DNA of 64,000 nucleotides from Ariolimax columbianus (GCA_036924085.1 JAVGWX010000019.1:12266196-12330195); one strand, 5' to 3'. Shown: positions 45,961 to 56,566, numbered from the stretch's first letter. The notes: generated by a model from the sequence alone, not told the origin. Numbers and translations: made by a program.

Positions 45961-47009
45961 GTTCTGATAACAGCTATTGTAAAAAGTACTAAGTAACTTT
46001 CTTGCTCAACATCATGTGCTAAACATAATGGCAGTGACGATTATTTGCCTCCAAATCATATGTTATCTCATTATTTCTGTCTATCGGATACTCTTGACGT
46101 GCTATTCCCTACGTATATTTCCTGTTTGTCTTGTTTACTTTTGTTCTCGATTTTTTTTTTTCAAGTTTTACTACGTAATTCATTGGGTTGTTTTTTTTCT
46201 AGGTTCAATGGCAATAATTTGTGTCTATCTTTTATAACAAATATATGATAATATGGTTTTCTTTAAATCTGTATTCATTTGATTTCTTTGCTGCGATTAG
46301 TACGTTCTCTTTATGAACCTCATCTATTTGGCTGCAAGTGATTCTTCTTCTTTGTTTTTTATTATCCTTGACATATTGTTTCATTACAAAGCTAAAATGC
46401 GCAGCAGAAAATTACAAAAAATAGATAGCTGGCAAATTGCGATAATGTTCATAATGATGACAGATCATGAATATATGATGTCTGTTATTTTGGTTGGGGC
46501 TATTCGACGATCAATGCAGAGATAAAACGAAAGAAGAGGTCAGAGAAAGAAATGAAGGCACATTATTATGTTATCTCATTCAAGTGTAGCATAGCAATCT
46601 GTATTTTTAAGACTTTGTGGAAGATGATTTGGGTTCAAGGCATAGAGCCGCATAGAGGAAAGAAGATAACAGTTGTATGGAAACGGTAATGAAATGTCCA
46701 TTGTTGTCAGACAAAAGAAACCATCTCGCGAAAAAAACAGAAATCACAGATCCACAAATTTAATTTGTCTTTCTGTGATCATTTGCTTGCTTCTGGTCAG
46801 ACTTCGCCGCATCTAACCCTCGTATGTTGGTTATATTGAAGCATGATTACCTTTCCCTTTGTCGTGACCATGACTTGTTGTATTACTTCGTTGGTTTTCT
46901 GGTTTGTGTTATTGTTCTGCCTTAAGATGAGACCTTAAAATAACTGTATTTATTTGTAGCGGCTTTTTCTCGTGAGATCATATTTCAACTTAACAGCGGA
47001 CTGTATATG
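45961..47009. other. No recognisable feature
   Basis: AT-rich unassigned DNA. Frames at 46016-46237 and 46313-46525 look random. Confidence 0.45.
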
Positions 47010-47029
47010 ATGAAGCAAACTAATAAACT

Positions 47030-47240
47030 GGATTGCAAATCTTCTGAGACAGTCAACTTATACCGCTATTTACTGGGACTGCAAGGCTGTGGAGCCAAAA
47101 GGAAGGCGAAAGAGAGGCCAAACTGCAACAATTTGGTGCGAACTGAAAAATATAAAAATAGACAGGACTTTACGAAGGTAGGTCACCGAACGAGTAAAGT
47201 GGAGGGAGCTTGTTGCTGTCCTGAAAACATCACATGACAT
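47030..47240 (+). pseudogene. LINE C-terminal tip
   Basis: Plus frame reads AIYWDCKAVEPKGRRKRGQT, then ATIWCELKNI and ERVKWRELVAVLKTSHDM. This fits the recurring ending A--W-P-GKRKRGRP-TW, then DR-KWR-LV-AL. Only the final ~65 residues remain. Confidence 0.65.
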
Positions 47241-47264
47241 GTTGATCACCAGCAAGAAGATCTG

Positions 47265-48040
47265 CAGTCGGTCAATGTTCTAAGAAGACAGGGAAGCCAA
47301 TGTTCCAAGAAGACAGGGAAGTCAATGTTCTAAGAAGACAGGGAAGCCAATATTCCAAGAAGACAGGGAAGCCAATGTTCCAAGAAGATAGGAAAGCCAA
47401 TGTTCGAAGAAGATAGGGAAGCCAATGTTCCAAGAAGATAGGAAAGCCAATGTTCCAAGAAGATAGGGAAGCCAATGTTGCAAGAAGATAGGGAAGTCAA
47501 TGTTCCAAGAAGACAAGGAAGCCAATCTTCCAAGAAGATAGGGAAGCCAATGTTCCAAAAAGATAGGGAAGCCAATGTTCCAAGAAGATAGGGAAGCCAA
47601 TGTTCCAAAAAGATAGGGAAGCCAATGTTCCAAGAAGACAGGGAAGCCAATGTTCCAAGAAGACAGGGAAGCCAATGTTCCAAGAAGATAGGAAAGCCAA
47701 TGTTCCAAGAAGATAGGGAAGCCAATGTTCCAAGAAGATAGGAAAGCCAATGTTCCAAGAAGAAAGGGAAGCCAATGTTGCAAGAAGATAGGGAAGTCAA
47801 TGTTCCAAGAAGATAGGGAAGCCAATGTTCCAAGAAGATAGGGAAGTCAATGTTCCAAGAAGACAAGGAAGCCAATCTTCCAAGAAGATAGGGAAGCCAA
47901 TGTTCCAAAAAGATAGGGAAGCCAATGTTCCAAGAAGATAGGGAAGCCAATGTTCCAAAAAGATAGGGAAGCAAATGTTCCAAGAAGATAGGGAAGCCAA
48001 TGTTCCAAGAAGATAGGGAAGCCAATGTTCCAAGAAAAAA
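47265..48040. repeat. 25-bp satellite B, about 31 copies
   Basis: Units GCCAATGTTCCAAGAAGATA plus GGGAA. A marked segment with AAGACAAGGAAGCCAATCTT occurs at 47508 and 47858, exactly 350 bases (14 units) apart. The period of 25 makes the SLSSWNIGFP, FLEHWLPYLL and similar minus frames overlap in all phases; not genes. Confidence 0.95.
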
Positions 48041-48299
48041 GCGAAGACAGAGAAACTACTACAACGGGACAGATCACAATGAACTGTTCTAGATAGACAG
48101 GAGAGATTCCAAACACTTGTTTCTGAAACTACATAAAGCATCAAAACAGACAAGGAGTAGAAAAAATCAAGAAGATTTTAGTATGAAGATAGTCAAAATA
48201 AAAAATAAAACGAAGCAGGTACTGCTATCGGGGATAAAGTAGTACATACTTCAATCCAACAAGCCATCACTGGTTTATGAATAACGTCAATTTCGTTCC

Positions 48300-48430
48300 C
48301 TGCTATATTGTTCGTTCCAAAAATTAAGACAGGTAACCAAATATTTCTGGATCGACGTGGGCGTTAATACGTATCGAACCCAGAACATTTACAGAGACGA
48401 TTGAACGCTCTACCACTTTGTTAATCAGAC
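48300..48430 (-). mobile_element. tRNA-like SINE head
   Basis: On the minus strand CTGATTAACAAAGTGG TAGAGCG (plus 48406-48428) resembles an A box, and CTGGGTTCGATAC (plus 48371-48383) is a good B box at about the right spacing. The 3' body does not match families 1-3. A decayed tRNA pseudogene is the alternative. Confidence 0.45.
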
Positions 48431-48518
48431 GCTTACATGACGAGGACACATTTAAGAATTATCATGGCAAGAGTTGAAAGAGAATTATATCTCGCAACTG
48501 TGGAATACCAGCGTGTAT

Positions 48519-48786
48519 TAGTACTTAAAATGACCAAGAACAGACTCGCATAGTACTTAAAATGACCAAGAACAGATTCGCATTGCAGGCATTCATCTAC
48601 GCTCCAGATGGCAGCAGAAAGAGAGGAAAGCCAAAAGATACTCTTCCGAGAATGATCATCAGAAAGACATCAACTATGTGCCACAACACATGCAAGAACT
48701 TCAGAAAAAATAGCGACATACCGTCAAACTGGAGAACACTTGTTTCTGCTTTGTGTGGCGTGTTTAGCAATCAAAGAACATCGTAG
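48519..48786 (+). pseudogene. LINE C-terminal tip
   Basis: Open frame from 48562 reads MTKNRFALQAFIYAPDGSRK, RGKPKDTLPRMI and NWRTLVSALC. It matches the same ending pattern as 47.03 kb (A--W-P-G-RKRG-PK-T, W--LV-ALC). A 32-base block (AGTACTTAAAATGACCAAGA and on) is tandemly duplicated at 48520 and 48552. Confidence 0.65.
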
Positions 48787-48849
48787 ATTTGTTTATACGG
48801 AAAATGCATAAACAAATACATATATATGATAATAACAACACTATAAAGA

Positions 48850-49597
48850 AAAAGGGGGGCAGTACTAGCAGAACTGTGGTGGTGTTAGTAAAAAAAATTG
48901 ATATAAAATTACATTTTAAAGACAGAGAACCGAATTCTTCACACAAGAGACAGAAATGATGGAACTATCTTAAACAGTAGATGTCTCTGGAGTAGAAAAC
49001 ATACATATAGTGAATCCAACTTTTGGAATGGCAAGTTCATTATAAAGATGTACAAAATATGGGTAATATTGTTTTGTACATTTTAAAGTAATTGTGTACT
49101 TAAATTCATTAACATTTAAACAACATATAAATAAATGGTACATGTTCATCAGAAACTAAGGAAAATAGTATAGATTTAATAGATTTAGTTTTACATCACA
49201 TGAAGGTTCATTCAAAGTTCATAATTTTCTACCCCACAATACGTCAACTTTCAGGTGACGTAAAATTACATTTATGAAATCTATACTTTTTGCCTTAGTT
49301 CCTGATGAACATGTTCCATTTATGTATATGTTGTTTAAATGTTAATGAATTTAAGTACACAATTACTTAAAAATGTACAAAACACTATTATCCTTATTTT
49401 GTACATGTTTATAATGAACTTGTCATTTACAGAGTTGGATTCAGTACATGTATGTAACCTACTCTACTATTGTTTTATATAGCTCAATCATGTATGTGTC
49501 TTGTGTGACGATTTCGGTTCTCTCTCTTTGAAATTAAATTTTATATGAATGTTTTTTACCAACACCACCAAAGTTCTGCTAGTACTGCCCCCTTAGT
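48850..49597. mobile_element. Fold-back (palindromic) element of about 745 bp
   Basis: The left end GGGGGGCAGTACTAGCAGAA (48854) is matched by its inverse TTCTGCTAGTACTGCCCCC at the right end (49572-49592). Pairs continue inward: GTGGTGGTGTTAGTAAAAAA with TTTTTTACCAACACCACC; CATTAACATTTAAACAACAT with ATGTTGTTTAAATGTTAATG; AGTATAGATTT (49167) with AAATCTATACT (49277). The arms reach almost to the centre near 49222. No transposase frame. It looks like a fold-back MITE with arms of about 340-370 bp. No TSD found by eye. Confidence 0.88.
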
Positions 49598-49835
49598 TTT
49601 AACACAAACGATGGTAAAGGCAACAATTATGGCATTAAGAAAACTAATACCAAGGGCACACAAATAATGTTCAGCAGAAGCATAAGTCAACAAGTAACTT
49701 ATAATTCTCTATTAACATAATATGTATATTACTGTCATTGTTTGTATCCACCTAGTAGAAGACATCCTGGAATTGAAGAGTGGACCCAAATGGCTGTCTA
49801 ACAGACCAAATCTGTTGTAAGGTCTCGTTCTTGTA

Positions 49836-49975
49836 TCGGGTTCTCTAGCGGAATCCACTAGTTTGTCAATTTGTTGTAGCGGATTCCGTAGTGGAATTCT
49901 TTAGTTTGTCTATTTGTTGTAGCGTGTTCCCTAGCGGAATCCATTAGTTTGTCTATTTGTTGTACCGAAGCGATT
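49836..49975. repeat. 43-bp repeat, 3 copies
   Basis: Three units containing GCGGAATCCA(C/T)TAGTTTGTC and TATTTGTTGTAGCG, the middle one more diverged. Confidence 0.8.
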
Positions 49976-50209
49976 TCCTAACCTGTACGACGGGGTTCCA
50001 TTTCGGAGTGCCTCTAACTTGAGTTTCGTTTTTGTTTTGTTTGGGATGTATTTGTTATGAGTGCTAAAATGCTTGCCTTTGGGATTGTTGTTAATACAAA
50101 CCAATTCCGTTTACCATCAGCTGATCGAGAGAGGGACAACACAAGCTATTCTTGTATTTTTATATTACGTACTTTAAGTTGTTGGACAAAGTGAAGATTA
50201 AGACTTCTT

Positions 50210-50470
50210 TTAAAACGTTCTCAACCATCATGTAGCATGTCCCTTGCAGAACATCGCTTTCAAATCTGGTGATTTTTAAGATTCTCAATCTTTGGCCCAC
50301 CTCTGTCACCGCCATCATCAGAACCTATTTAATGGTCTGTGCCCATCCTCTCCTCGGTCTGTCGCTGCCTCGGATACCATACCCTTACATATCGTGTTTT
50401 TTTTCTAGACAATTGTGGTGCTTGATGTGCCTAAGTATTTTAGTTTCCTTGAAGTTGTAGTGTTTACTCA
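50210..50470 (-). pseudogene. RTE-like LINE 3' fragment, copy C (diverged)
   Basis: The minus strand reads KHYNFKETKILRHIKHHNCL, then RGSDRPRRGWAQTIK, MMAVTEVGQRL and ends near CAAGGGACATGCTACATGAT. It matches the end of the adjacent copy B (KCKYFGHIKRHNGLE, GRGRPRRRW, MTVAEAGVLA, AAAGGACATGCTTCATGATG) but with many changes. Lies directly downstream of copy B in the same orientation. Confidence 0.7.
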
Positions 50471-51193
50471 TCATGAAGCATGTCCTTTGTAGAACGTCGC
50501 TCCCATCACAGTCTGTCTGAAAGAAACTCGTTCCCTTGCCAAAACACCAGCTTCCGCCACTGTCATACTCAGGCACTCCTGGATATCTTGGTGCCATCGC
50601 CTTCTTGGTCTACCCCTTCCTCTTTTGCCTGGCACCATACCTTCCATCACCGTCCTCTCAAGACCGTTGTGTCTCTTGATGTGACCAAAGTATTTGCATT
50701 TTCTAGCCAAAATGGAATTGATAAGCCAGTTCTCCTCTATGCTCAACTCTTGCCGAATGTCTATATTTGTTCTTTTCTCTGTCCAGGGTATTCTGAGGAT
50801 CTTTCTGTAACATTTTGACTCGAAGGATTCGATTCTTTGTCTAGAAGTTTTGGTAATCGTCCATGCTTCACAGCCATAAGCTGCCACAGGAAAAACACAG
50901 GCTCTCAAGACTTTTACTTTTATCGTTTTGTTGGTGCCCTGCCATAATTTCTTCAGGCTGTTCAGTCTCTGCATTGCCATAGCTAGTCTTCTTCTGATTT
51001 CTTTCTAGCAGTCACCATTTTTGTCAATTCTGGAGCCCAGATATTCAAAATGTGTGACCTGATCTATTTCCTCACCACCCACTGTAAATTTATGCTGACA
51101 TTGTGTTTTATCGGTGGTCATTATCTTTGTTTTGTTTATGTTTATGAACAGATTTTGATCTTTACTATATCCTATGTAGTGTTTACTAGCCAA
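50471..51193 (-). pseudogene. RTE-like LINE C-terminal fragment, copy B
   Basis: From 51193 the frame reads MASKHYIGYSKDQ, NLFININKTKIMTT, FTVGGEEIDQVTHFEYLGS and KNGDC, a TAG stop (about 51006), then, in the same frame, KEIRRRLAMAMQRLNSLKKL, TIKVKVLRACVFPVAAYGCE, WTEKRTNIDIRQELSIEENW, ILARKCKYFGHIKRHNGLER, KRGRGRPRRRWHQDIQECL and RQTVMGATFYKGHAS. This is the thumb and C-terminal region of RTE-type LINEs (LxINxxKTKIM..., FxYLGSxI, YGxExWT, GHxxR, GRGRPRRRW). A single stop breaks ~240 codons, so it is the best preserved of the RTE copies here. The palm and endonuclease are missing. Confidence 0.88.
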
Positions 51194-51672
51194 TCTTATT
51201 CTAAATCCAGAACTTCACGGATTTCTTTACTTTTCTTTCTCTCTATCTATTTTGAGGACTTTCCTTTAGATTGAAAGATTCAGTCTTCTTTCTTAGTTTT
51301 TGTATGATTGTCCGTGTCTGTCATCCATAACTTGCCATTAAGAGAATGCAAGTCCTTTATTTTTGTCTTCTTTTAAGCGTCCTGCCATACGTTTTTCATT
51401 TCAGTTAACTTCTGCAATACAATGACCATTCTTCTTGTTACTTTTTTTTGCCAATCTCTATTGTTGTTTAAAATCGAGCTGAGATATTCAAAACGTATGA
51501 CGTTCATAACTTTTTGCCTCTCTATGAAAAATCTATATCTGGATTTTCGTTTTTCGTGCAACTTATCTTTACTGATGTTTAAGCTAAAAGTAAGTACTAG
51601 CACAAACACCATTTGAGTCAACAACAAATGCAGCAATACAAGACATACATTGCACTTCTTTACTACCATCAT
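51180..51672 (-). pseudogene. RTE-like LINE C-terminal fragment, copy A (diverged)
   Basis: The minus strand reads KVMNVIRFEYLSSILNNNRD, QKKVTRRMVIVLQKL and KNVWQDA, a stop, then in other frames ACILLMASYG-QTRTIIQKLR, KTESFN and KEIREVLDLE-DWLVN. These parallel EIDQVTHFEYLGSRIDKNGD, ...LWQG, ACVFPVAAYGCEAWTITKTSR, IESFE and DIRQELSIEENWLIN of copy B. The three copies A, B and C lie head to tail, each 5'-truncated at a different point. Confidence 0.7.
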
Positions 51673-52195
51673 AATATACCCTTAAGAATAGCTACGTAGG
51701 AAGAAGTTCATCCGAGTAGCTGATAGGTCGATGCTAGTACTTCCAAAGCTCATTAGTTCGTAAGTGGAGGAGTAGAGACGGGTTGGTGGGTTTGTTTGTG
51801 TAAATGTATTTACGTGTTACTTCTGTCTTGTGAAATATTAATGGGTTTGTCTATATCAGCTATTTTCACAAAGGCTTAGTTAAGTTTGTATATGCTTAAT
51901 CTTTGTTGAAATACTTTCTTAATTTGATTGTTTTGTATATGTTCATGCTATATATGTGTATGCTATTTTTTTGGTTTGTATATTTTCAATATTTGTTGAA
52001 ATACTTTCTTTAATTGCTTGTTTTTGTATTTTTTTAAATTTCTGTTGATAACCTTTTGGAAGGTACGCTGTAAAAGAAAATAATGTAGTTCTCGTCAGTC
52101 TAATCCTGTCAAGCTACCCCAAAATCGAGATGATAAATACGATTATGATATGGCCAGATGGATTTTATCAATGTTTGAAATGGCATGCATAGATG
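51673..52195. other. No recognisable feature
   Basis: AT-rich DNA with an imperfect internal repeat (TTTGTTGAAATACTTTCTT twice, about 51903 and 51994). Confidence 0.45.
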
Positions 52196-52199
52196 ATAT

Positions 52200-52560
52200 A
52201 CAGCAACAGTAGCTTAACTATCCACTTTGGCAACAGCAGCCTAACTATCCACATGGGCAACAGCAGCCTAACTATCCACATGGTCAAAGCAGTAGCCTAA
52301 CTACCCATATTAGCAACAGTACCTTAACTATCCATATAGGCAGTAGTCACTTAACTATCCATATAGGCAGTAGTCACTTAACTATCCATATAGGCAGTAG
52401 TCACTTAACTATCCATATAGGCAGTAGTCACTTAACTATCCATATAGGCAGTAGTCACTTAACTATCATATGGTCAAAACATGACCCAACTATCCACATG
52501 GGCACCAGTAGCTTAACTATCAACATGGGCAACAGTAGCCTAACTATTCACATGGGTATC
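52200..52560. repeat. ~27-bp satellite, about 13 copies
   Basis: Central homogeneous part is TTAACTATCCATATAGGCAG plus TAGTCAC (about 52320-52465). Outer units (CCTAACTATCCACATGGGCA ACAGCAG) are more diverged on both sides. Non-coding. Confidence 0.9.
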
Positions 52561-52943
52561 TGGGTCGTTGCGGCAGGATGTGTACATGCATATCATCAAC
52601 TCTCAAAACGTAATGAGGTTCAAGTGGATCCTGGGACACCTTACTGGGGAGAATAGAATAGAACAACTGTTGATCCATGCATGTCACGAAAGACGACTAA
52701 ATAGAGTTGTGAATTTGGCTAGCAAACTTATTGCGTAATGTAAATTGCTAAAGAAACAGCCACTAATAATGCACACAAAGTGCGTTGAGGCAAGTTTTAT
52801 AAAGAAGGACAACTGTAGTGAAAGAGGGTCAAGAGGAATTAGGTACGTTGAAAATGTAACGGATATTAGCTTGTGTACGTGAGATTTAGAGCACACGGAT
52901 GCTGTATTGATGATTCAAATTTACAACAGATAAAATTGGATAT
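52561..52943. other. No recognisable feature
   Basis: Unassigned DNA between the 27-bp satellite and a SINE. Confidence 0.45.
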
Positions 52944-53211
52944 TTTTTTTAAATTTAATTTATTTTTTTTTTGCGTTCGCCTTATTTCTCTAAATCCCCA
53001 AGGCGGTGTGCGTTGCACTGTGGTTTTTATTTTGCGCCTGTCGGCCCAATGCATCCGACTTCAGCATGCATTTTATGTAAGGGTCTGCTTCCTCCTGCAT
53101 TTTCTAAGGGTTTGCTTCCCCGGGGTAACGGCTGGTGCTGTGATGGGGATCGAACCCAGCACCTTCGGATTGTGAGCTGTGCCACTTATCCACTAGGCCA
53201 CGCCGTCCCCT
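52944..53211 (-). mobile_element. tRNA-derived SINE, family 1
   Basis: Reverse strand begins GGGGACGGCGTGGCCTAGTG, with A box (TGGCCTAGTGGATAAG), B box GGGTTCGATCCC, the family body (ACCCCGGGGAAGCAAACCC when reversed, TGCATTGGGCCGACAGGCGC) and an A-rich 3' end (plus T runs from about 52944). TGGATAT occurs near both ends (52936 and about 53218) but is not exactly adjacent, so I do not call a TSD. Confidence 0.85.
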
Positions 53212-53499
53212 AAAAAGTGGATATAAAGAAGACACAAGTCATGGTGATTGTAAAATCCTTTAAAACAGCAAACCTAGTCATAGATGACAAAACACTGAAC
53301 AGGTGACCTAATTTCCATATTTGGGGTAATGAAGTACAGAAGTTGTCAGTAGTTGGGGAGAAGTAGGGGATAGCATTTCAGTGTCGAAAACAGTGTTCAG
53401 AACGGATCGGAGAATTCCTTTTTGAAAACGTAAAATTTATAGCTTTACAACTGAATTCTCAATGTATATGTATGGTGTGTGGCGTTTTATGGTCCAGTA

Positions 53500-53830
53500 T
53501 AGGCAACCCTTGATGTACAAGGACAAGGCAGAGGTCGACCAATGTCTACATTCATCACTCAGGCCTAAGGAGACAGGCAGAGGTTGACCAATATCTACAT
53601 TCATCACTCAGGCCTAAAAGGACAGGACAGTGGTCGACCAATGTCTACATTCATCACTCAGGCCTAAAGAGACAGGGCAGAGATTGACCAATGTCTACAT
53701 TCATCACTCAGGCCTAAAGAGACAGGGCAGAGGTCCACCAAGGACTACTTTCATCACTCAGACCTGCATAGATGAGACAGATGTCGATCAAGAACTACTA
53801 TCATCTCTCAGGCCTGCAGAGACATGGAGG
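53500..53830. repeat. 50-bp satellite, about 6 copies
   Basis: Units CACTCAGGCCTAAAGAGACA, then GGGCAGAGGTCGACCAATGT and CTACATTCAT. The plus frame at 53630-53947 is repeat-derived. Flanks 53212-53499 and 53831-54097 show nothing recognised. Confidence 0.9.
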
Positions 53831-54097
53831 TCGAACCCTACGACGAATCCAGGGGTGCTGCAAAGGCCAGAAAGACATTGGTGTGACCTGATACAGGGTC
53901 TCCAAAACCATTCTATAAACATAATAACGGAAACGAGGGAGAGTTGATCAAGTGGTTCGGGAAATGGAACATAAACATGCAATATTCATGGAGGCAATAC
54001 CAGTAAGGCTCTGTGTGTGGTAGAGGTTAGAATAGGACCTAACCACATTGAGAGAATAGCGTAAGAGGCAACTGACATAGCATCACTTTCAGATTAC

Positions 54098-54442
54098 GTG
54101 TCTTTTTTAACAAGCGTTTCCGCCACATATGTTATAGACGATGACAAGAAATATGGGCAACGCGGATCTATGGGAATGAACTGGACAACAGCCAATGCAA
54201 CAGGAAACTGGGAAAATAAAGTAGAGATAGATAGAACACACTCTCATAAAGAAGCCGAACAGTATAACCAGACACGTGCTGGATTGGAACCCACAGAGAA
54301 AAAGTGTAAAATCATCTGGCGAAGAACGGTTGAAGAGGAAGTCAGCCCAGCCGAGGCCTTGTGGGTGGAGCTCAAGAAAACGGCTGAGAATAGGATTAGA
54401 TATATAGCATTTGCTGCAATCCTATGTTTCTATGGGAACTAG
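54098..54442 (+). pseudogene. LINE C-terminal tip
   Basis: The second half of this 114-codon frame reads HSHKEAEQYNQTRAGLEPTE, KKCKIIWRRTVEEEVSPAEA, LWVELKKTAENRIRYIAFAA and ILC. It parallels the ending A--W-P-GKRKRGRP--TWRRTVEEE, W-E-KK-A-(N/D)R-RW-AFV-ALC seen also at 47.03 and 48.56 kb, with K and R changes (KCKIIWRRT). The first half (before about 54220) is not recognised. A relative of the other tips but the best preserved around TVEEE. Confidence 0.7.
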
Positions 54443-54489
54443 ATAAATGCATGATTGAACGATAATACGAAGAAGACTACAATAGGACA

Positions 54490-54953
54490 ACTACTACTCT
54501 GACAGCAGGTCGTAATAGCGGAACGTGTGCTATTACCATCTAGGTTAGAGAACTCTATACACGGGACAAAAGACAAGAATATGACCACAAGCAGTCTGAC
54601 CAATGAGATCATGGATGTTACGAAGGCGATGGTCTGGATGAAGACAATGAGTGCCACACATGTGTGCATTCTCAGCGATTCAATGAGGATGCTCAGGAAT
54701 GTGAAATCAGGTTACGCCTGGGCGTTAGTGATCCAAACTCAACATCCTTTGCTCGACTGGTTGAATTGGATGTGAAACGAAGGGCGGCGAGAAATGAAAA
54801 CCACACGGGGATCCAAAGACGTATGATTAACCAGTACAGGACCGAAACGGACAGTCATCACTTGCTGGCAGATTTACTAAGGATGATATCTGAGCACATA
54901 GGGACTTGTCCCGAGTGCGATGAAGATGATCCGACGACTGACTAACTAACTAA
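54490..54953 (+). pseudogene. LINE RNase H domain and C-terminal Cys region, frameshifted
   Basis: The 54527-54775 frame reads SSLTNEIMDVTKAMVWMKTM then SATHVCILSDSMRMLRNV. This is the RNase H pattern of LINEs, with a Glu (NEI) and an Asp (SDS) where the family has catalytic acids. A frame change follows, and the 54664-54945 frame gives GIQRRMINQYRTETDSHHLL, ADLLRMISEHIGTCPECDED and DPTTD, the CP-C--DPTT(E/D)H-like C-terminal Cys region, ending TAA before its second half. RNase H would remove element RNA after first-strand synthesis. Likely R1/Jockey/I-related; distinct from the 39.3 kb family (CPECDEDDPTTD against CPCGTGKMTTEH). Confidence 0.72.
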
Positions 54954-55137
54954 CATTGATATAATGCTGTCACCAGCGACAAATACTGCGGTGTAAGCGC
55001 GTTCGTTCGGAAGAATCTTTATCGCATGGCTTTATACACCAAGTAAACAACACAGATCAAAGGGCCTTCCAGTCTGGAATAGTCTTATGGGTTTGAAAAA
55101 CTGATCTAGGAACATTGGCACAAACATATCGTTAAAT

Positions 55138-56207
55138 AAGGCGTGTTCAAATGAAACTGGGCCACGTTGCAAAAAGTTAACATACGCACAATGCTCATGA
55201 TGACGTCACTTCTGATGTAAACAGTACATACCAACCGTCAAGTTTGTAAAAATTGAATTATCCTCAGACTCATAGTTTCTTCAGCAGACCATTGAAAACA
55301 TGGCGGCTGTTGTATGAAATATGTCCTGGGTTGATCAGAGACCTGTTATTCGGTCTCTAACAGATGAAGGATGTCGACCAGCTTACATTCAGCGCATAAT
55401 GCAGGCAGTGTATGGTGACAACAGTGCAGAACTAGACAACGATGTTTAAAGAAGGACGTGAGTTAACGCAAAAATATGCGCCTGACCAGGTCTCGGAAGA
55501 TCTTTCGTTAACTCGCGACCTTCTTTGGTTGCCAATGCCCACAATTAGTTGGTAATCCTTTTGTGCGCCATGAAAAGGGTGGAACTTGCGACAGACTGCA
55601 GTAGCTTTCTTGACATCTCGAGCGTGCTGATGAAGTGGCCTGGGGTCCTCCTAGAGGTTGTGCTATGCTTGACTTCATCTGCGTGTCGCTTATTACTACG
55701 TCAAACCTCACCTTGTTAGCCAGACTGTTGTCCTCGACAACAACCTGTTTCCAGGACTACCAACCAACGAAGAAGTCAGGTGAGGGCCTTGGTCAATAAA
55801 TTTCTCCTGAACCTGGCTAACATTGTCTGATCAGTATGTTTTGCCTGACCAAACGTTAACTTCATCGCCCCACGTCCTTCTTTAAGCATCGTTGTCCAGT
55901 TATTTACTGTTGTCTTCAACACACTTTTGTCACCATACATTGCCTGCACTCTGCGATGAATACCATCTAGTCCACATCCTTCAGCTGTTAGAAGAATTAC
56001 CCTTCGCTGATCAACTCTGGACGGATTCCGTATCACAGCCGCCATGTTTTCAACGGTATACTGAGGAAACTGAGTCAGAAGATAATGAAATTGTGCAAAT
56101 GTGACGGTTGGTATGTGCTGTTTACATCAGAAGTAATGTCATCATGAGCATTGTACGTATGTTAACTTGTTGCAGTTTGGTTCGGTTTAATTTGAAAACG
56201 CCTCGTA
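55138..56207. mobile_element. Fold-back mariner composite: two inverted N-terminal halves around a ~415-bp loop
   Basis: Left end AAGGCGTGTTCAAATGAAAC is mirrored at the right end (TTTAATTTGAAAACGCCTCG). The left arm has a Met at 55301 (plus) reading MAAVV, a stop, SWVDQRPVIRSLTDEGCRPA and MQAVYGDNSAE. The right arm has a Met at 56045 (minus) reading MAAVIRNPSRVDQRRVILLT, AEGCGLDGIHRRVQAMYGDK and WTTMLKEGRG. The two Mets are equidistant from the ends, so the arms (about 328 bp each) are copies of the same 5' half of a mariner, TIR plus first helix-turn-helix. The central 55466-55880 is not mirrored and lacks the catalytic motifs I know; it resembles 59860-60230. Confidence 0.82.
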
Positions 56208-56480
56208 GTTGATGCTATTGTTGTGTTGTTGTTGGTGTAGGTTGTTATTGTTGTTTGTTGTTGTGAACTGTTTTTGTATGTTGTTGTTGCATGCTTTTGC
56301 ATGTTGTTGCATATTGCTAAAGTGTTGTTGGGTGCTGTTGTATGTTGTTGTTGTTATTGTTGTATGTTACTGTTGTCGTTGCTGTATGCTTTTTCTGTGT
56401 TCTTGTTATTGTTGTTGATGGGATTGGTGTTGTACGTTATTCTTGTTGTATGAAGCTGTAGATTGAAGGCGTTGTTATTG
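56208..56480. repeat. TTG-rich imperfect microsatellite
   Basis: GTTGTTGT-rich DNA with ATG and CTT interruptions. C/L/V-rich frames (56209-56418) are artefacts. Confidence 0.85.
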
Positions 56481-56566
56481 CTGTTCTTGTTGTTATTGTA
56501 TTTGAATGCAGTAAAAAGCCAGAAAAATACTGAACTTAATGATTTAAGAGCAGTACCCTGTCAACT

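Noticed and set aside
47322..48025. Long minus-strand frames of 167-231 codons (LSSWNIGFPIFLEHWLPYLL-like)
   Set aside because: They are rotations of a 25-bp satellite read in every frame; no start context, domain or conserved boundary.
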